Assembly: GCA_000750105.3 (NCBI GenBank)
Contig: JPHH03000011.1
Location: 62,001 to 126,000 of the forward strand
Length of the DNA: 64,000 nucleotides
Direction: 5' to 3'
Origin: Tolypocladium sp. Sup5 PDA-1
Lineage: Eukaryota; Ascomycota; Sordariomycetes; Hypocreales; Ophiocordycipitaceae
The position numbers and the translations under genes are program-made. Below, one piece after another: positions 23,405 to 34,888 of this stretch; positions within the stretch are counted from its first letter, which is position 1; each line of letters starts with the position of its first letter. Under the pieces are notes generated by a model. It was not told the origin of the DNA. It searched no databases and saw only the letters and a program-made list of their open reading frames with translations.

Positions 23405-25172
23405 GATGGACGTGACAACAAGGACGAAGAAGGAAAGGAATGGGGCAAGAGCTATGCAGTGTGGAACAGGGTGTATCGTGTGTGTGTGTAGGCAAGTGGC
23501 GAGAATTCGTTGTGTTGAGGAAGGTGTGGAGCTTGTGTGGTAGCTGGCAAGTCGACAGGACGAAGCAGAGGGAAAGGCGGCAGTTGCGGGAGTGGTATCA
23601 GAGTTGGCAAGTGTGCTTGCGTACGGGTGCAAAATCTTCAAAGTGCAAGAACAGTCTGAAGTTGAAGGAGGAAAGAAAGAGGGAGTCGTGGGCGGGAGAA
23701 GAGCGCGTACCTTAAGCTCCAAGGACGCGGTGCGACGCAATCAGTAGCCGCGGCCCGGTGGCGGCGCGCATGGCGTGATCTCGATTCGCGTTCGGTAAAC
23801 AATGCTGCTGAATAGACGAGAACGGCGCTGCTGGACAGCGTGCGCTGGCGTCGCCGAGCGCTGTTCGCTGGGGGTCGCTAGAGGTCGCTGTGGTGATGCT
23901 GGGAATCGCTGAGCTGCAGTGGCTCGTAGTGGTGTTGAGGGGAGTTTTCTAGCTGGCAAAACCTCGGGCCAGCGTTCTTCAGTGGGGTGGCAGCTGCTGC
24001 CAGCTGCCGCCAGTTTTCTGAGGCACCCCATTGGTTGACACTAGCGTCGCTCTAACGTGTGACTTCGTGAATCACCCCTGCAAGGGCTGTCCGATTATTC
24101 TATTGGCCACAATGCTAACCAGTGCCCAATGCCCAAATCTGGCCTGCCGCAACTTGAAGATCTGACAGAGGCTTGGCAGGTACGTACCCACCACGGCCCG
24201 GGACAATCTACGGATTACAAAGTACGCGAAATACGGCCGCACAAGCCTTGATGTCGTTGCGGGTAGGTCTTGCTGCATTCGCTTATGGCCCAGGAACGGC
24301 CACCAGATTGGACGGTTGGCTGGAAGGCCCTGAGGGACGTATAGTAGCTCTTCTGCTCCGGCCGAACTTGGACCAGTAATGCACTTTTTGCCCAATTCTG
24401 AGCACCTGGGATTTTTGTCGTCCTGTCTGGACGGGACATTCTGTAGGGCTAAGAGCCTGAGACGGAAAGGTGCGTTGCGTGTTTAAACTGCTTTACTCGT
24501 GATGTCCCTGGTCAGTGGTGACTAACCTTCTCTATTCCCTCAGTCTTCCCACCTTCAACTTCAAAATGCAACTGCACCTATAGAATCTCTCCAGGCCCCA
24601 ACACATCCAGCTCCTCTTCTTTCTTCTTCAACGTCTTGTTCACCTTGCTGTCCACACAAGTCCTGATCGCTCTACTTGACCACTCACCATGTTCGACACT
24701 AAGATGCCACATGACTCTCCAACGTGCACTCACCAGCGCGTTTCCGTGGACTCCCTGGGCGCGCATGTCATTGCCCTGGAAGCCACCATCCATTCGAACT
24801 CTGAGAGGATGGAGGAAGAAGCGGAAGCATGGCGAGCAGTAGAAATATAGGTAACATATTGTACGCATCGCGCCACGAAAAGAGCCCCAACATGCAGCAG
24901 AGGATGCGCCGGATGTGCCCACTTGATGATGCAAAATGCACTTTGCTTCCGTACTCAACCCATGACAGATCCTCCCTCGGGCGACTATCACCATTGCTCC
25001 ATCCTACAATGCAAACCAGAAAATGTCTGCTACGTATCCAGTTCCATCCCCAGGGCGGGACCAAAGATGCTGCGACAGCTGACCAACATACAAAACTGCG
25101 CCATCCTGAACACCCCTTTTCCAACCATCGCGAGACTGCCCTCCACCAAATCTTGCCATTACCAACGTCTCC
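23405..25172. other. Intergenic region between the ULP1 start and the monooxygenase 3' end
   Basis: This 1.77 kb contains the ULP1-side promoter (about 23405-24000). I see nothing recognisable in 24000-24560. A possible small gene lies at 24580-24850, listed separately. Confidence 0.4.
24689..24850 (+). CDS. Candidate 53-aa small ORF
   Basis: An ATG in a good context (ACTCACCATG), preceded by a CT-rich tract as in many fungal promoters, opens a 53-codon frame. Its second half is charged and heptad-like (VDSLGAHVIALEATIH, then RMEEEAEAWR), suggesting a short coiled coil. No family was recognised. The opposite strand competes: a GTGAGT donor and GATCAG acceptor (about 24662-24731) would join a minus-strand exon to one ending at 24578 in a Lys/Glu-rich tail (VNKTLKKKEEELDVLGPGEIL region). 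Only one of the two, or neither, is likely real. Confidence 0.25.
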   Translation: MFDTKMPHDSPTCTHQRVSVDSLGAHVIALEATIHSNSERMEEEAEAWRAVEI

Positions 25173-27304
25173 TTATAGCTGCGAAACCATCTGACCGAGC
25201 TTCTTGGTGCAAAACGCTGAAAAGTAGTCGTTCAGAGCATCGACGGTCCCGTTGCCTTCGACGAGGCTCACCACCATGCCAACGTATCCATCTGGCCGTA
25301 CCACCACAACACCGCCCCTTTCTTCGTCCAGCCCCATCTTGGCGTGCGCCGCTGCCTTTGCGTTGGGCACGCGGCGATCCCATATGTCGTCTGCGTAAAT
25401 GTGTTCTCGGTAGCGCGCGAGGACGCCTGGCACATCCCGCGAGATTTCGATCTTACTCCGCTTGCTGGCCAGCACGGTACACAGCGTGAAAAAGAGGCTG
25501 TGTGGGTTGTGTCTCTCGTGGTGCGAGACCATGCCAACATCCGGTCGCGTGTATGCTGCGTAAAAGGATCGCGTGCCGCTCAAGCCATTGGCAAAATCAA
25601 GCAGCGCCTGTCGTGAAACGCACGGGTTTCCAGCAAAGATGAAGATGCGGAACGAGCCGTTCAGAGGCACTTCCTGCTCGAGGTGGACCACGTTGGCATC
25701 CACGACCCTCGTCACGTCCGAGTTGATGAAGATGGAACCCGGTGTGAGCTTGGTCCCCCTGGGATGCATCAGCGGCGACTTAGCTGGGTGGTTTGGCGAC
25801 CAATTCAGAGAGTTGGCCCCGTAAGACACGCCGTAGCCACTGGTAAACTCGCACGACTCCTTGAAAGTCTTGATGAAGTCGTTGTCCTGAAGCTCATCGG
25901 CCTCTTCGTCATCCGCCGATGCTGCCTGCACCTCACAGGGAGCGGGCTGCCGCAGCGAGAAGAGCTTTGCGTATCGGTTGTCGAAGTCCAAAAGGCTTTC
26001 TGCCACGCTCTTTCTCTCCGACTCGTACGTCTTGAGGAGGTCTCGGTCCGCAAAGCCACTTTCAACGGCATGAATCTTCCATGCCAGGTTCAGTGCATCG
26101 AGAAATGCCGTGTTCATGCCTTGCCCTGCCTTGGGCTAAAAGTTGCAGGCGTCAGTAGGAGAGACCAGGAATCGGGACGGGGCTGGTGTCTTACGCTATG
26201 TGTGTGGCAGGCGTCGCCGCCCAGGAAAACGCGCTGATCCAGGGTGTACCGATCCGAGATGCCCTGGCCGATCGGGTAGACCGAATACCACTCAACACGC
26301 TGCCACTCAATGGAGTATGGATACAGAATCTTCTTTGCGGACTCTTGAACTTCGGCCTCGGTCGCTGTCTTTCTCGGATTCCAATCGGCATCGGTCGACG
26401 AAGCGATCTGGATGTAGAGGCGAACCATGTTATCCTCCCTAGGGATAACCATGATGGAGCCGTGGTCGCTATGAATAGTGCATTTCATCTGCATCACTAT
26501 CAGTTAGATGTTCTAGATATACAATTCCAGGAGGCTGACCTTGATGTCGGGAAAATCCGTCTTGACAACGCCGTCCATGACGCCCCAGACGTGCTGGATG
26601 GGATCCCGGTGCTGGATGCCAATGTTGAGCTGCTGCCGTATCAAAGACCTCGCGCCTTCTCCACCAAAGAGGTATTTGGCTCGCACGGTCTCAGAGATTC
26701 CTCCATCGACATGCCCGAGTTCCACGTGAACAGGATAGTCAGGGTCGTCCTTTTCGTCTGAGCGGAAGCCCCTAATGGTCCACGGCCGTTGTATCTCAAC
26801 GTCATGCTTCTCGAGATCGCGGATGAAGACTCTTTCGATGTGGCCTTGATGGAGCAGTGTCGTGAAGGGATAACGAGCATCGATGAAGCTTGGGCAGCTG
26901 GCCCAGGTGCCCGTCCTGGCAATGCCTTGCCCGGGCTGGGATGGATCCCAGAAGGCCACCTCGTAGACTCGCGCAGGCTTGTGGGCCATGATGTCGGCCT
27001 TGAGCCCCATGTTCCGGATCAGATCAAGGGAACGTGGCTGAATGCCGTCGGCTCTGCCAGTGCGCGTGGGTTCTGGCCGATTGTCGATGTGCTTGATCTT
27101 GTAACCCCAACGTGCCAAGCATGTCGAGAGCATTAGGCCAACGGGCCCAGCCCCTACGATGACTTTGAATCCTTGTCAGCATCTGAGAAGACAACCCTGG
27201 CCTGAGCCCTTGAGGAGCAGAGGATGGTGCTTTTATGGAAGTTGTGGCATACCAATGTCATATGACTGAGGCCCTTCCTGCTGCACATTCTTGCCAGACA
27301 CCAT
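25173..27304 (-). CDS. FAD-dependent phenol 2-monooxygenase-like aromatic hydroxylase
   Basis: Exons are complement(25173..26135, 26195..26488, 26540..27162, 27253..27304), giving 643 aa; all junctions close in frame. The order is that of class A flavoprotein phenol hydroxylases. The FAD motif VIVGAGPVGLMLS lies at about 18-30. The RADGIQPRSLDLIRNMGL block follows, carrying an Asp at the place of the catalytic Asp of the yeast phenol hydroxylase. Then come the ribose-binding GGDACHTHSPKAGQGMNT motif and a C-terminal thioredoxin-like dimerisation domain. The family hydroxylates phenolic rings with NADPH and O2. The usual GxDGARS motif reads GGEGARS here, a conservative Asp-to-Glu change. No other catabolic or biosynthetic gene sits beside it, so the substrate is unknown. 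Confidence 0.88.
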
Positions 27305-27968
27305 TTTGGCGGTTGGGACAGCCCAGGAAGCGCAAGGCTAGAGCGACGAATAGGTAGGTACGCGCAAGGGTGTGTCTCTCTAAAGGCGATGCTGGGAAGC
27401 AAAGCAGAAAACAGGACAAGCTCGCATTAAGAAGATATCGCGCACAAGAGTCCGCCCAATGGAAAGGGTTAGTATCAGCGAAAGTGTTGCTGCTTATGAA
27501 TATGAAGGGTTTAATATGACAGTCGTGAGAAAGAGGAGGCTTTTAAAGAGAAGTTGTCTACTAATAATACTTGATAGTTGATATGGAGGCCGAAACAGCC
27601 TCCCAAGACTATTCCCTGCTAGCGATGTGGAGGAGCTCGAACTTAGGGGCACTAAAACCACGGCATGAGATTCGGGACAGGTTGTTATGGGGAGCCAGGG
27701 CGGGATCGGAAAGAGGACGGCTTGGTGTGACAGCTGTGAGGTGCATGCCTGCAAGTTTAGTGATAGCCACCGGCTACCCTTCGCGGCAGGCCGTCTTGTC
27801 AGACGGGGAGAGTAAGACACAGACGCAGTGATACGGGGGTAGGCAGGCGGCCAGCCTACCATAGCTCTTCAGCGCAGCAGCACAAGCATGGCAAGGCACC
27901 TTTGACGGAGGAGTGAGCCCGTTGGATGTAGACCTGCATCAAGGCATCGCCAATGAGGGTCGAGGGGC

Positions 27969-27992
27969 TGCAGGTGCAGGTGCAGGTGCAGG
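27969..27992 (+). repeat. 6-bp tandem repeat (GCAGGT)
   Basis: About four copies of a GCAGGT unit in intergenic sequence. There is no evident role. Confidence 0.75.
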
Positions 27993-28240
27993 CTGCACGT
28001 CTGCACATCTGCGAATCTGCCAGTCTATCGTTTTGGCCGTACTCGGTACGGAGTAGTCCGTATGTATGATCTCGTCATGTCAATCATCCACGTCGCTCTC
28101 GTGCAGTCTCTGCCGGCGGCGACACGATGTGGGGGAGGCGACAACGCCTGGTCCCGTTCCGTGTCTCGCAGAATTGAATTGTGTGCATGGGCTTGCATGC
28201 CAGGCAAGCAAGGCCAGGCCAGGCCCTGGTTGCCTGGGTC

Positions 28241-28270
28241 GGGGTGGACGTGGGTGGACGTGGGTGGACG
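28241..28270 (+). repeat. 10-bp tandem repeat, three copies
   Basis: Three copies of KGGGTGGACG (G first, then T), head to tail, in the gene-poor region. Confidence 0.8.
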
Positions 28271-30410
28271 ATGCGTGGTTGGATGGATGAATGGCTGGGA
28301 GGGGCCAGACATAGGGATGGAGACGGGGCCAAGCCTCAACGACCCCCCGGCGACCCGGGAAGGAATATCGGGACTTGGACGACGTGTGGGCTCCGATGTC
28401 CTGGCTGTCGTGGCTGTCTTCATCTGGTGTCTGGCTTGCATGGCCCCCGGAGTCTGCAGGCTCACGATGAATCGTCAGTCTCACGCGCGGGCTGATTGGT
28501 TCCACTGATTGATTCCCGTTATTACTCGCCCCGCATCAGCTCGCCCAACCCGGGGGTTGCTTCATTGGGGAGCGTCTGCACGAGTGGTTGCACGCTGTTG
28601 TCGTTGGTGGTGTTGTGGCTGTGGCTTCCTTCTACTCCGTATTTAGAAAAGAGTCGAGAGAGGTCAGAGTCCGCGTGCTTCCATTCCGAAACTTGGCCGC
28701 ACGGACAAACGGGACCCGGTTGAGGCACGTGGACTGCCTGCTCCGACGACCTCGCCTTGGTACCTGTACGGCCAGGCCGTCGGTATCAGCTTGGCCCTGG
28801 GCAACGGTCCAGCGGGGCCCAGAAGCTTAACGCAAACAAAGGTGGACCAGGAAAAGTACTCGTAAGGTAGAGAAGCTTCCGTCTGGGGCATTGACTTGCG
28901 GCGTCTGGACGGAGTATTACTGGACGAGAGAGAACAAGGCAGGTTTCTGTAGTGCTTACCAACACATGACACCCGTACAGCACAGCACATCACATCCTGT
29001 TCCATCCGCTTGGCTGATGGTTGGCACAAGGGCCGAGTCTGCTGACGAGGGGTCGCCTCCATCTCTGCTTCGCCTGTCATCAATAGGCTATTACCCGTTC
29101 AAGCGCTTCTTGTCCAAGCTACCCTGCAGCCGCGACGGATATTCATGGAACCACGACAGCCACGATCCAACCAAGTTGAGCCAGCACGGCGGTCACCTGG
29201 GACCACGGTCTTGGAAGCGAATTGCCACCAATGGCAGCCGACGCAAACGAGCTCGGGCAGGCCCATGCATGGGTCAACGGCATATCGCATCGGGAACGAC
29301 GACGTGGGTATTTCCGCCGCTTCCTTGTCTCCAAGTTTCCGCCTTCAAGCTCCTTCCAGTAATCTGAAAACAATGGCGGATGTAAATCGGCAGGCAGCAC
29401 GCCGAGTCTGTCCCGTATCGAGCCGTCCGTCTTCGTCATGGAGCCCAGGGAGGGAGTTCTGGTCAGCAATTGTAATTGTATTTGCTACCATTGTAAAATG
29501 GCCATGTCCCATTGGTGCACAGTAACTATACAGTATACACACACAAGCTAGGCATTGATTGCAGGGCTTTGTTCCCAATCGTCGACGCAGTCTGAGAACC
29601 TTCAGTCGCGGTGTAAGTGGTTCCGGGTGAGGCGAGAGTCAGCCACCTACATGAAACGGTGCTAAGTCGGTGAATATCAGCTGCAGGAAAGGGCTTGTCG
29701 AGGCAGCTATATCCAGGTTTACAAGAGCAGGAGGCAACTGGTACTTCGTATAAGGTACGGTGGCTTGACGAAGCAGGAAGCTGCGCAAAATCCACATGCA
29801 GTCAGAACCAGCTCTCACCTCTCTCCCTCGTGGCTCACCGCAGACAAAGGCCTTCGTCAGTGGCCTGCAATGCCCAAGACCCATGCCTCGTTGCTTACCT
29901 CGTACCAATCACCTAGTTGCCCCGCCTCTTTGCTGCTCCGATTCGGCATACTCGACATATCGGCCATCCACTTGTTCAGTGTCTGTTCCAGGCCCCCTGA
30001 GGGTGTACCAGCTAGCGTCACGCCCGGCAAGGAGGCGGGCCAGCACACAAGCCGGATACGGTCTCGGTATTGGTAATTGCGAGGTATGTGGGCGCAATGT
30101 CGCACGAGGACGCTGCGGCACTCTGCGGAGAGGTTCAGCTGCGTCCCTCCGTTGAATGGGGCTGATGAGACTCACTAGTTTCATCGAAGCAAGTCTCAGG
30201 GCTCTCGCGGACTCCGGCACCGAGAGGAGGGCAGACGACAGCCGAAGGTAGATGCCGTGGACGATGTTCCTTGGGTCAGGCCACGTCTTTGGAGACGCTT
30301 GAGGGTATTACCCGTGTCCTCCCAAGGCTCGGCTTGCAGGGTCGGGACTCTGGACAGGCTACGGGGCCATAAGGTGGATGCTCGGCTCCAATGGTTGTAG
30401 GTGTTTCTAG

Positions 30411-30957
30411 TCTTGCGAAATCACCTGGGCGATGAGAACCTTGGTCGAGCTGGTGGGTTTCTTTACGAGATGATGGAGGTTGACTGCCAGTACTCCGACG
30501 ACCCCGGCGCGGCCTTCCAGCGGTGGAGGCTTCCCCACATGAACGGACATGTACGCCCGTCCCGCTTAGTTGCCGTTAACAGCCATGCCGGGTTCTAACG
30601 AATGCGCACAGGCGGACCTCGAGCTTCCACATGTCCCGCACCTCACGACTGTCACTTCTACGATCATCCCGAGCAAAGCCCTTTGGCAATGGCGAAGAGA
30701 CCACGCCCAGCGATACTCCACGAGGTTGTCTGACTACTAGCCGGCGGAGTGTCGCGATATCAACCCACGGGGGTACTTTCGAGCCAAGAAAGTCTGGGCG
30801 ATCGAGTACACCATGTACACTTCCCGCGCGATCGAGGCATTCGAATATTCCGACGCGTCAAGGCGCAGGAGTTCCACGAAACCCTGTGGAATCATGACAC
30901 GTCTCGTATGGGGAGGTTTGTCGAAGAACGACAAGTGGACTGTAACAATTTGGCAGT
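30411..30957 (+). pseudogene. Possible gene remnant with an intact intron
   Basis: Sequence 30551-30611 has all marks of a fungal intron: donor GTACGC, a CTAAC branch site 12 nt before a CACAG acceptor, and 61 nt length. The flanking frames fuse in phase. The upstream side reads LRNHLGDENLGRAGGF.., and the downstream side begins ADLELPHVPHLTTV. The frame then stops at TAG 30738-30740. Another coding-looking stretch (RDINPRGYFRAKKVW...) follows to TGA 30957. I recognise no family and see no start codon or complete gene. A decayed gene, or a real gene with introns I cannot place, both fit. Confidence 0.3.
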
Positions 30958-32147
30958 GAATGACAGGAAGTGGCGAAGCATTGCCCTAGCCTGCCCGCCT
31001 CCCGCGTCATGTCAACTATAACGAAACGCCAAAACCTTGCACGGAGCTTTTCGAACCGGATATGTCACCGTCGGACTGCAAACCATGGAAAGAGCCCAAC
31101 CGGAATTGCGTGGCTCGCGGGCATGCCGATGTTATGTAGTGCTTCATCGACCGACGGGGTCGAGCCGACGACTGCTACCTTGGTCGACCAAAGGAGGATC
31201 CCCAACGCCAACTTTGCCAGAAAGTTTGGTCTTTCCATAGATAACCACCCAATCTGCCTGCCATTCAAAGATTTTCCTGTTGCTGAGGACAAGGTTACCG
31301 AGATGATGATGAGCTCTTCTGTTGAAGACATGTGTTGCCCCTGGACATTTCAGGGGCCATTTACTTCCCAACTTTAGTTTGGTAGTGGCCTTGATTACAG
31401 ATGGAAAGGCTGACTATTTTCTCTCATCAGACCAGAGGTACGGTGACGTGCCTAGTATAGTGACCAGGCCATGCTGTAGTCTCCAACAGGAGGAGTAGGG
31501 CGTAGAGGAATGGAATCACTCGATCAACCCCCTTTTACTTTGGTTATTTTTCGGGTTCCTTTACTCTTCTCAGTACTGGATATAAGACGAGGCGCTGGTA
31601 CTATAGGGGCGATTTTCTCTGCTCTGCCCTCCTCTTTTCACAGCATCAGCCGTTCACACTTCACTGTCGAGAATTCGTGCCTTGCAGCCTGGATATTGGT
31701 GCCTTAGTGTGCAGGCTGGCGTTTCCCTGGCAGCCCGCACCTCGCAGCTGGCAAAATACAGCTCTGGTAACAGCTGGCGGAAAACTATCTAAGGCTGGCC
31801 AAGCAACCAAACCAAGCCAAGCACTTCTCTCCATTTCATCCTCAAACCAACCTGCTTGCTTTCATCCATCTTCTTCTGCCGACTTCTGACTCAGGAATTT
31901 TGCTCTTGGCAAGAAAGTAGAGGGTGTATGTGAGCTGCGTGCCGCGTTGTCTGTTTCCAAGGGTACCAGCTACAAGCAACAGCTACGGCTGGGCTGACCT
32001 CCTACTCCCGAACAGAGAGTATCGAGACGCGTCTTTCGTTTGTTAACCACCAACGACCGTGTTTGATTACCTCTGTCTTTCTTGTTTTCTGTCTTTCTTG
32101 TTCGGAGCTTCGCTTGCCACCTGTTCAGCCTGCAACGCGTGAGCTCG

Positions 32148-34099
32148 ATGCCGTCCCCGAGCCCGACGAAAAACCAGAACAGAAAATCGGATCAATCGAC
32201 TTCTTCACAGGTCCCATCGCGAAGAAGCCCTTTTCGCCGGTCTGCCGGTCCTCGGGGACAATCCGTCTCGCCCAAGAAGCGACAAGCCAAGACACCGATG
32301 CACATCCGCATGAACTTGACGGAGACTCAGATGGACAGAATCACGGACGCGTAAGTCAACTTGCCCCAACAGCCTTCCGTCCTCACAACACTCACCAACT
32401 CTCTGCAGCTTCACCAACAAGGTCAACAGCAGCCCTGCGAGGGCGCGCCAGCGACTCGAAGAAACGCCAACCAAGCCGAAGACTCAGTCGCAGCAGGGCT
32501 CCAGCTCTCGTCACAAGATGACGTATAGCCTGAGCAGCAGCGGTGACGACGAGGAGTCTCGCGTGGCATCGACCACCTTTTCCGACCTCATGCCCAGGCG
32601 TCAGGGCGACATCTTCGCAGCAAGCTTGGCCGAGCGCCGCCAGCAGCCGCCCCCTGCCCCGATCCAGGTCGGTGATAGCTGCGCAGCTGCGCGCACTCCT
32701 CATCGGGCACAGTTGGAATCGGTTTCCCACGCGGTGTCGCCTCTCAGCCCACCACGGGGGGGACGCCCGGGGGGGGCTGGCAGCGGAGAAGTGTCTCCTT
32801 ACTGCTCAAGCGGCCAGCCTGAGTCGTTATACACTCGAAACACCACTTCGGACTCGTCCGATGTAAATGTGAACGGGCCCGTTATGGACATGTACGAGGC
32901 CTGGGCGCAGAGGACGAACCCCATGGAATACCCCGAGCCGCCGCCTCGTGTGCAAAGCTTGGCCCAGCGGCCTCGTCGCTCCAAGAGCACCTCTGATGGC
33001 CTCCTCTCGGGCGGCCTGCGGTTCTCCGAGGGCCCGCCTCCCCCTTTGCCAACCCAGAATCCGGCCCGTGGTGCTGCCGTGCAGTCTGGCGATAGCCCTC
33101 TCTTTTCTCCTCTTGTGCTCTACTTCCGTGGGAAAGACTTCCCGTCGACCAAAAAGGGCGAGAAGACAATGATTGGGCATAACGGCTGGCTGGAGCGTAC
33201 GGGAAAGGCTTTGGAGAAGGCGAAGAAGGCCCCGCAGAAGAAGGCGGGCATCCTCGAGAGCATCAAGAAGGTTGCAAAGGACATGGTATGCGATTCTACT
33301 GAAGATGTTGAAACGGGATACAGCTAACACACCGTAGACTGCAGAATTCTCCAACCCGAACCGCCGCTCCCAGTCTGCGGCCAAGGAGGCTGGAGCCCAT
33401 GTTCCTATTTCTCTCAATGCACGAGAGCAGAGTCTCCTGTACTGCGAGCTGGAGTTTCATCTCACGAGCGCGCTCAACGACTTCATCACGGCCGAGCTCG
33501 ACAAGGGCCACCTCGTGCCCGACAACCTCAAGAAGATCTCCGACTGGTGGACTGGCCAGGGCCGCCCAAAGGTGGTTGGCTTCCGGTACGACCTGGAGAC
33601 GCAGCTGGGGCTCGTGGGCCTGCACGTCAACGACTTCAACTTTTACGGCCGCCGCCAGAGCAACCCGATCGAGATTGCCGGTCTCCTCGACGCCATGAAG
33701 ACCAACGCCCGCCAGATCCTGGTCCGCACCTTTTGCCAGCCGGACCCTGTAATCGCCAAGCAGCTCGTCGACGCGCAGTCGCTGTTCAACATGATTAACG
33801 CCTCGAATGCACAGCAGGCCGCGCTCGCGGAGATTGCGCAGTTCTTCAAGGTGATTGTGGAGCGGGAGAAGGACTATCGCGAGCGCCGAGTCCGCGATGT
33901 GCGACAGACGCGCATGCCGCAGCCGCGACGGGACACTATCGATTCGGAGTGGCAGCAGCCTCATCAGTCGGCGCAGCAGGCGCAGCAACAGCTGCAGCAG
34001 CGGCGTGAGCGGCTCGACGGCGGCGGCAGAGCTGCGTACGAGGCCAGGAGGGCCCATGGGTATGAAGTCGCGGAGGATCCGCTCCCGTACGCTCGCTAA
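32148..34099 (+). CDS. Unrecognised 613-aa protein, Ser/Pro-rich N-terminus with helical C-terminal domain
   Basis: Exons are 32148..32350, 32409..33285 and 33338..34099. Two introns (GTAAGT..GCAG and GTATGC..GTAG) close in frame. Residues 1-50 are Ser/Pro/Lys-rich and basic. Residues 50-330 are mostly low-complexity with polar and Pro-rich tracts. A basic Lys/Ala segment follows at about 320-360 (KALEKAKKAPQKKAGIL). Residues about 380-530 look folded and mostly helical (LLYCELEFHLTSALNDF, ILVRTFCQPDPVIAKQLV). The tail is Arg/Gln-rich and coiled-coil-like. No signal peptide or membrane segment is seen. I recognise no named domain. The well-formed introns and the folded segment argue that it is a real gene. 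Confidence 0.82.
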
Positions 34100-34888
34100 C
34101 TCTGCAGGGAAAGCTGCTGGTCCTAGGATGCCCGCCGTGAAAACCCTCCGCTTCCGGCTTCGATGGACGAGTGTTTCTTCGTTTAGAGGGTGAGCGGCTG
34201 GCTGGTACGAGGCTGTGTGTGACTGGGACGACTGAGCTAACACGGGTGGCGTCGAGGTAGTAATGGACGACGAAAGATTGCAGGCACGGGAGCTTGTGCG
34301 AGGATGGATCGACGGGGAGGGTTTCTGCTTTGCTTTGAGGGTGCAAGTAATGTGGGCGACGGAGGTTGCTCAGGTGAGGGTGAGGTAATGGTCGGCGAAA
34401 AGAGCACAAGCTGCTCAGGCGGGGGTGAAAAGAATAATGAGCGAAAAGAGCACAAGACTGCTCAGGGGTTGACGAGGTTGGGCCCTCGCTCTCCTGCCAT
34501 GAAGGCTGGCTGAGCGCTTTGGGCGGCTGTTTGCGAGACGGATGTTGAACACTTGGGAACTGCAAAGGGGGATCAAGTGTCTGAGTATTAGGGCCGAGTA
34601 CTGTACGTCGCGAATAGCATAAAAAAGTCTGGGGGACGAGAAAATGTGAGAAGAAAAAACCAAGCATCGTTGCGTACGTGTCGTCGTGATTCATCATTCT
34701 GCCTGTCCTGTATCTCCAGCCCAACTCCAGCCAGCCGTTTTGCCCAGCCGTTTTGTCCACGCCGTGAGATTGCAATTCCGGTCATCCTATCCCATCCAAG
34801 TAAAGCAAAGAGAAACACACGCGCTCCGAGAGCTGAATTCCATAATAGGCCGTCAAGGTACGTAGTAGGCAAGGAGTCTTTCTCAGCA
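34100..34888. other. Convergent 3' region
   Basis: This 789-nt space lies between converging genes and presumably holds both 3' untranslated regions. I see no gene or RNA in it. Confidence 0.5.

Larger units (their letters stand above)
27305..32147. other. 4.8 kb gene-poor region between divergent genes
   Basis: The space lies between the monooxygenase start (-) and the 613-aa protein start (+). It holds short tandem repeats (27969-27992, 28241-28270), palindromic TACGGAGTA/TACTCCGTA motifs (28047-28055, 28633-28641) and a possible gene remnant at 30411-30957. The final 300 nt before 32147 are pyrimidine-rich like a promoter. I saw no transposon ends, tRNA or rRNA. Confidence 0.4.
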
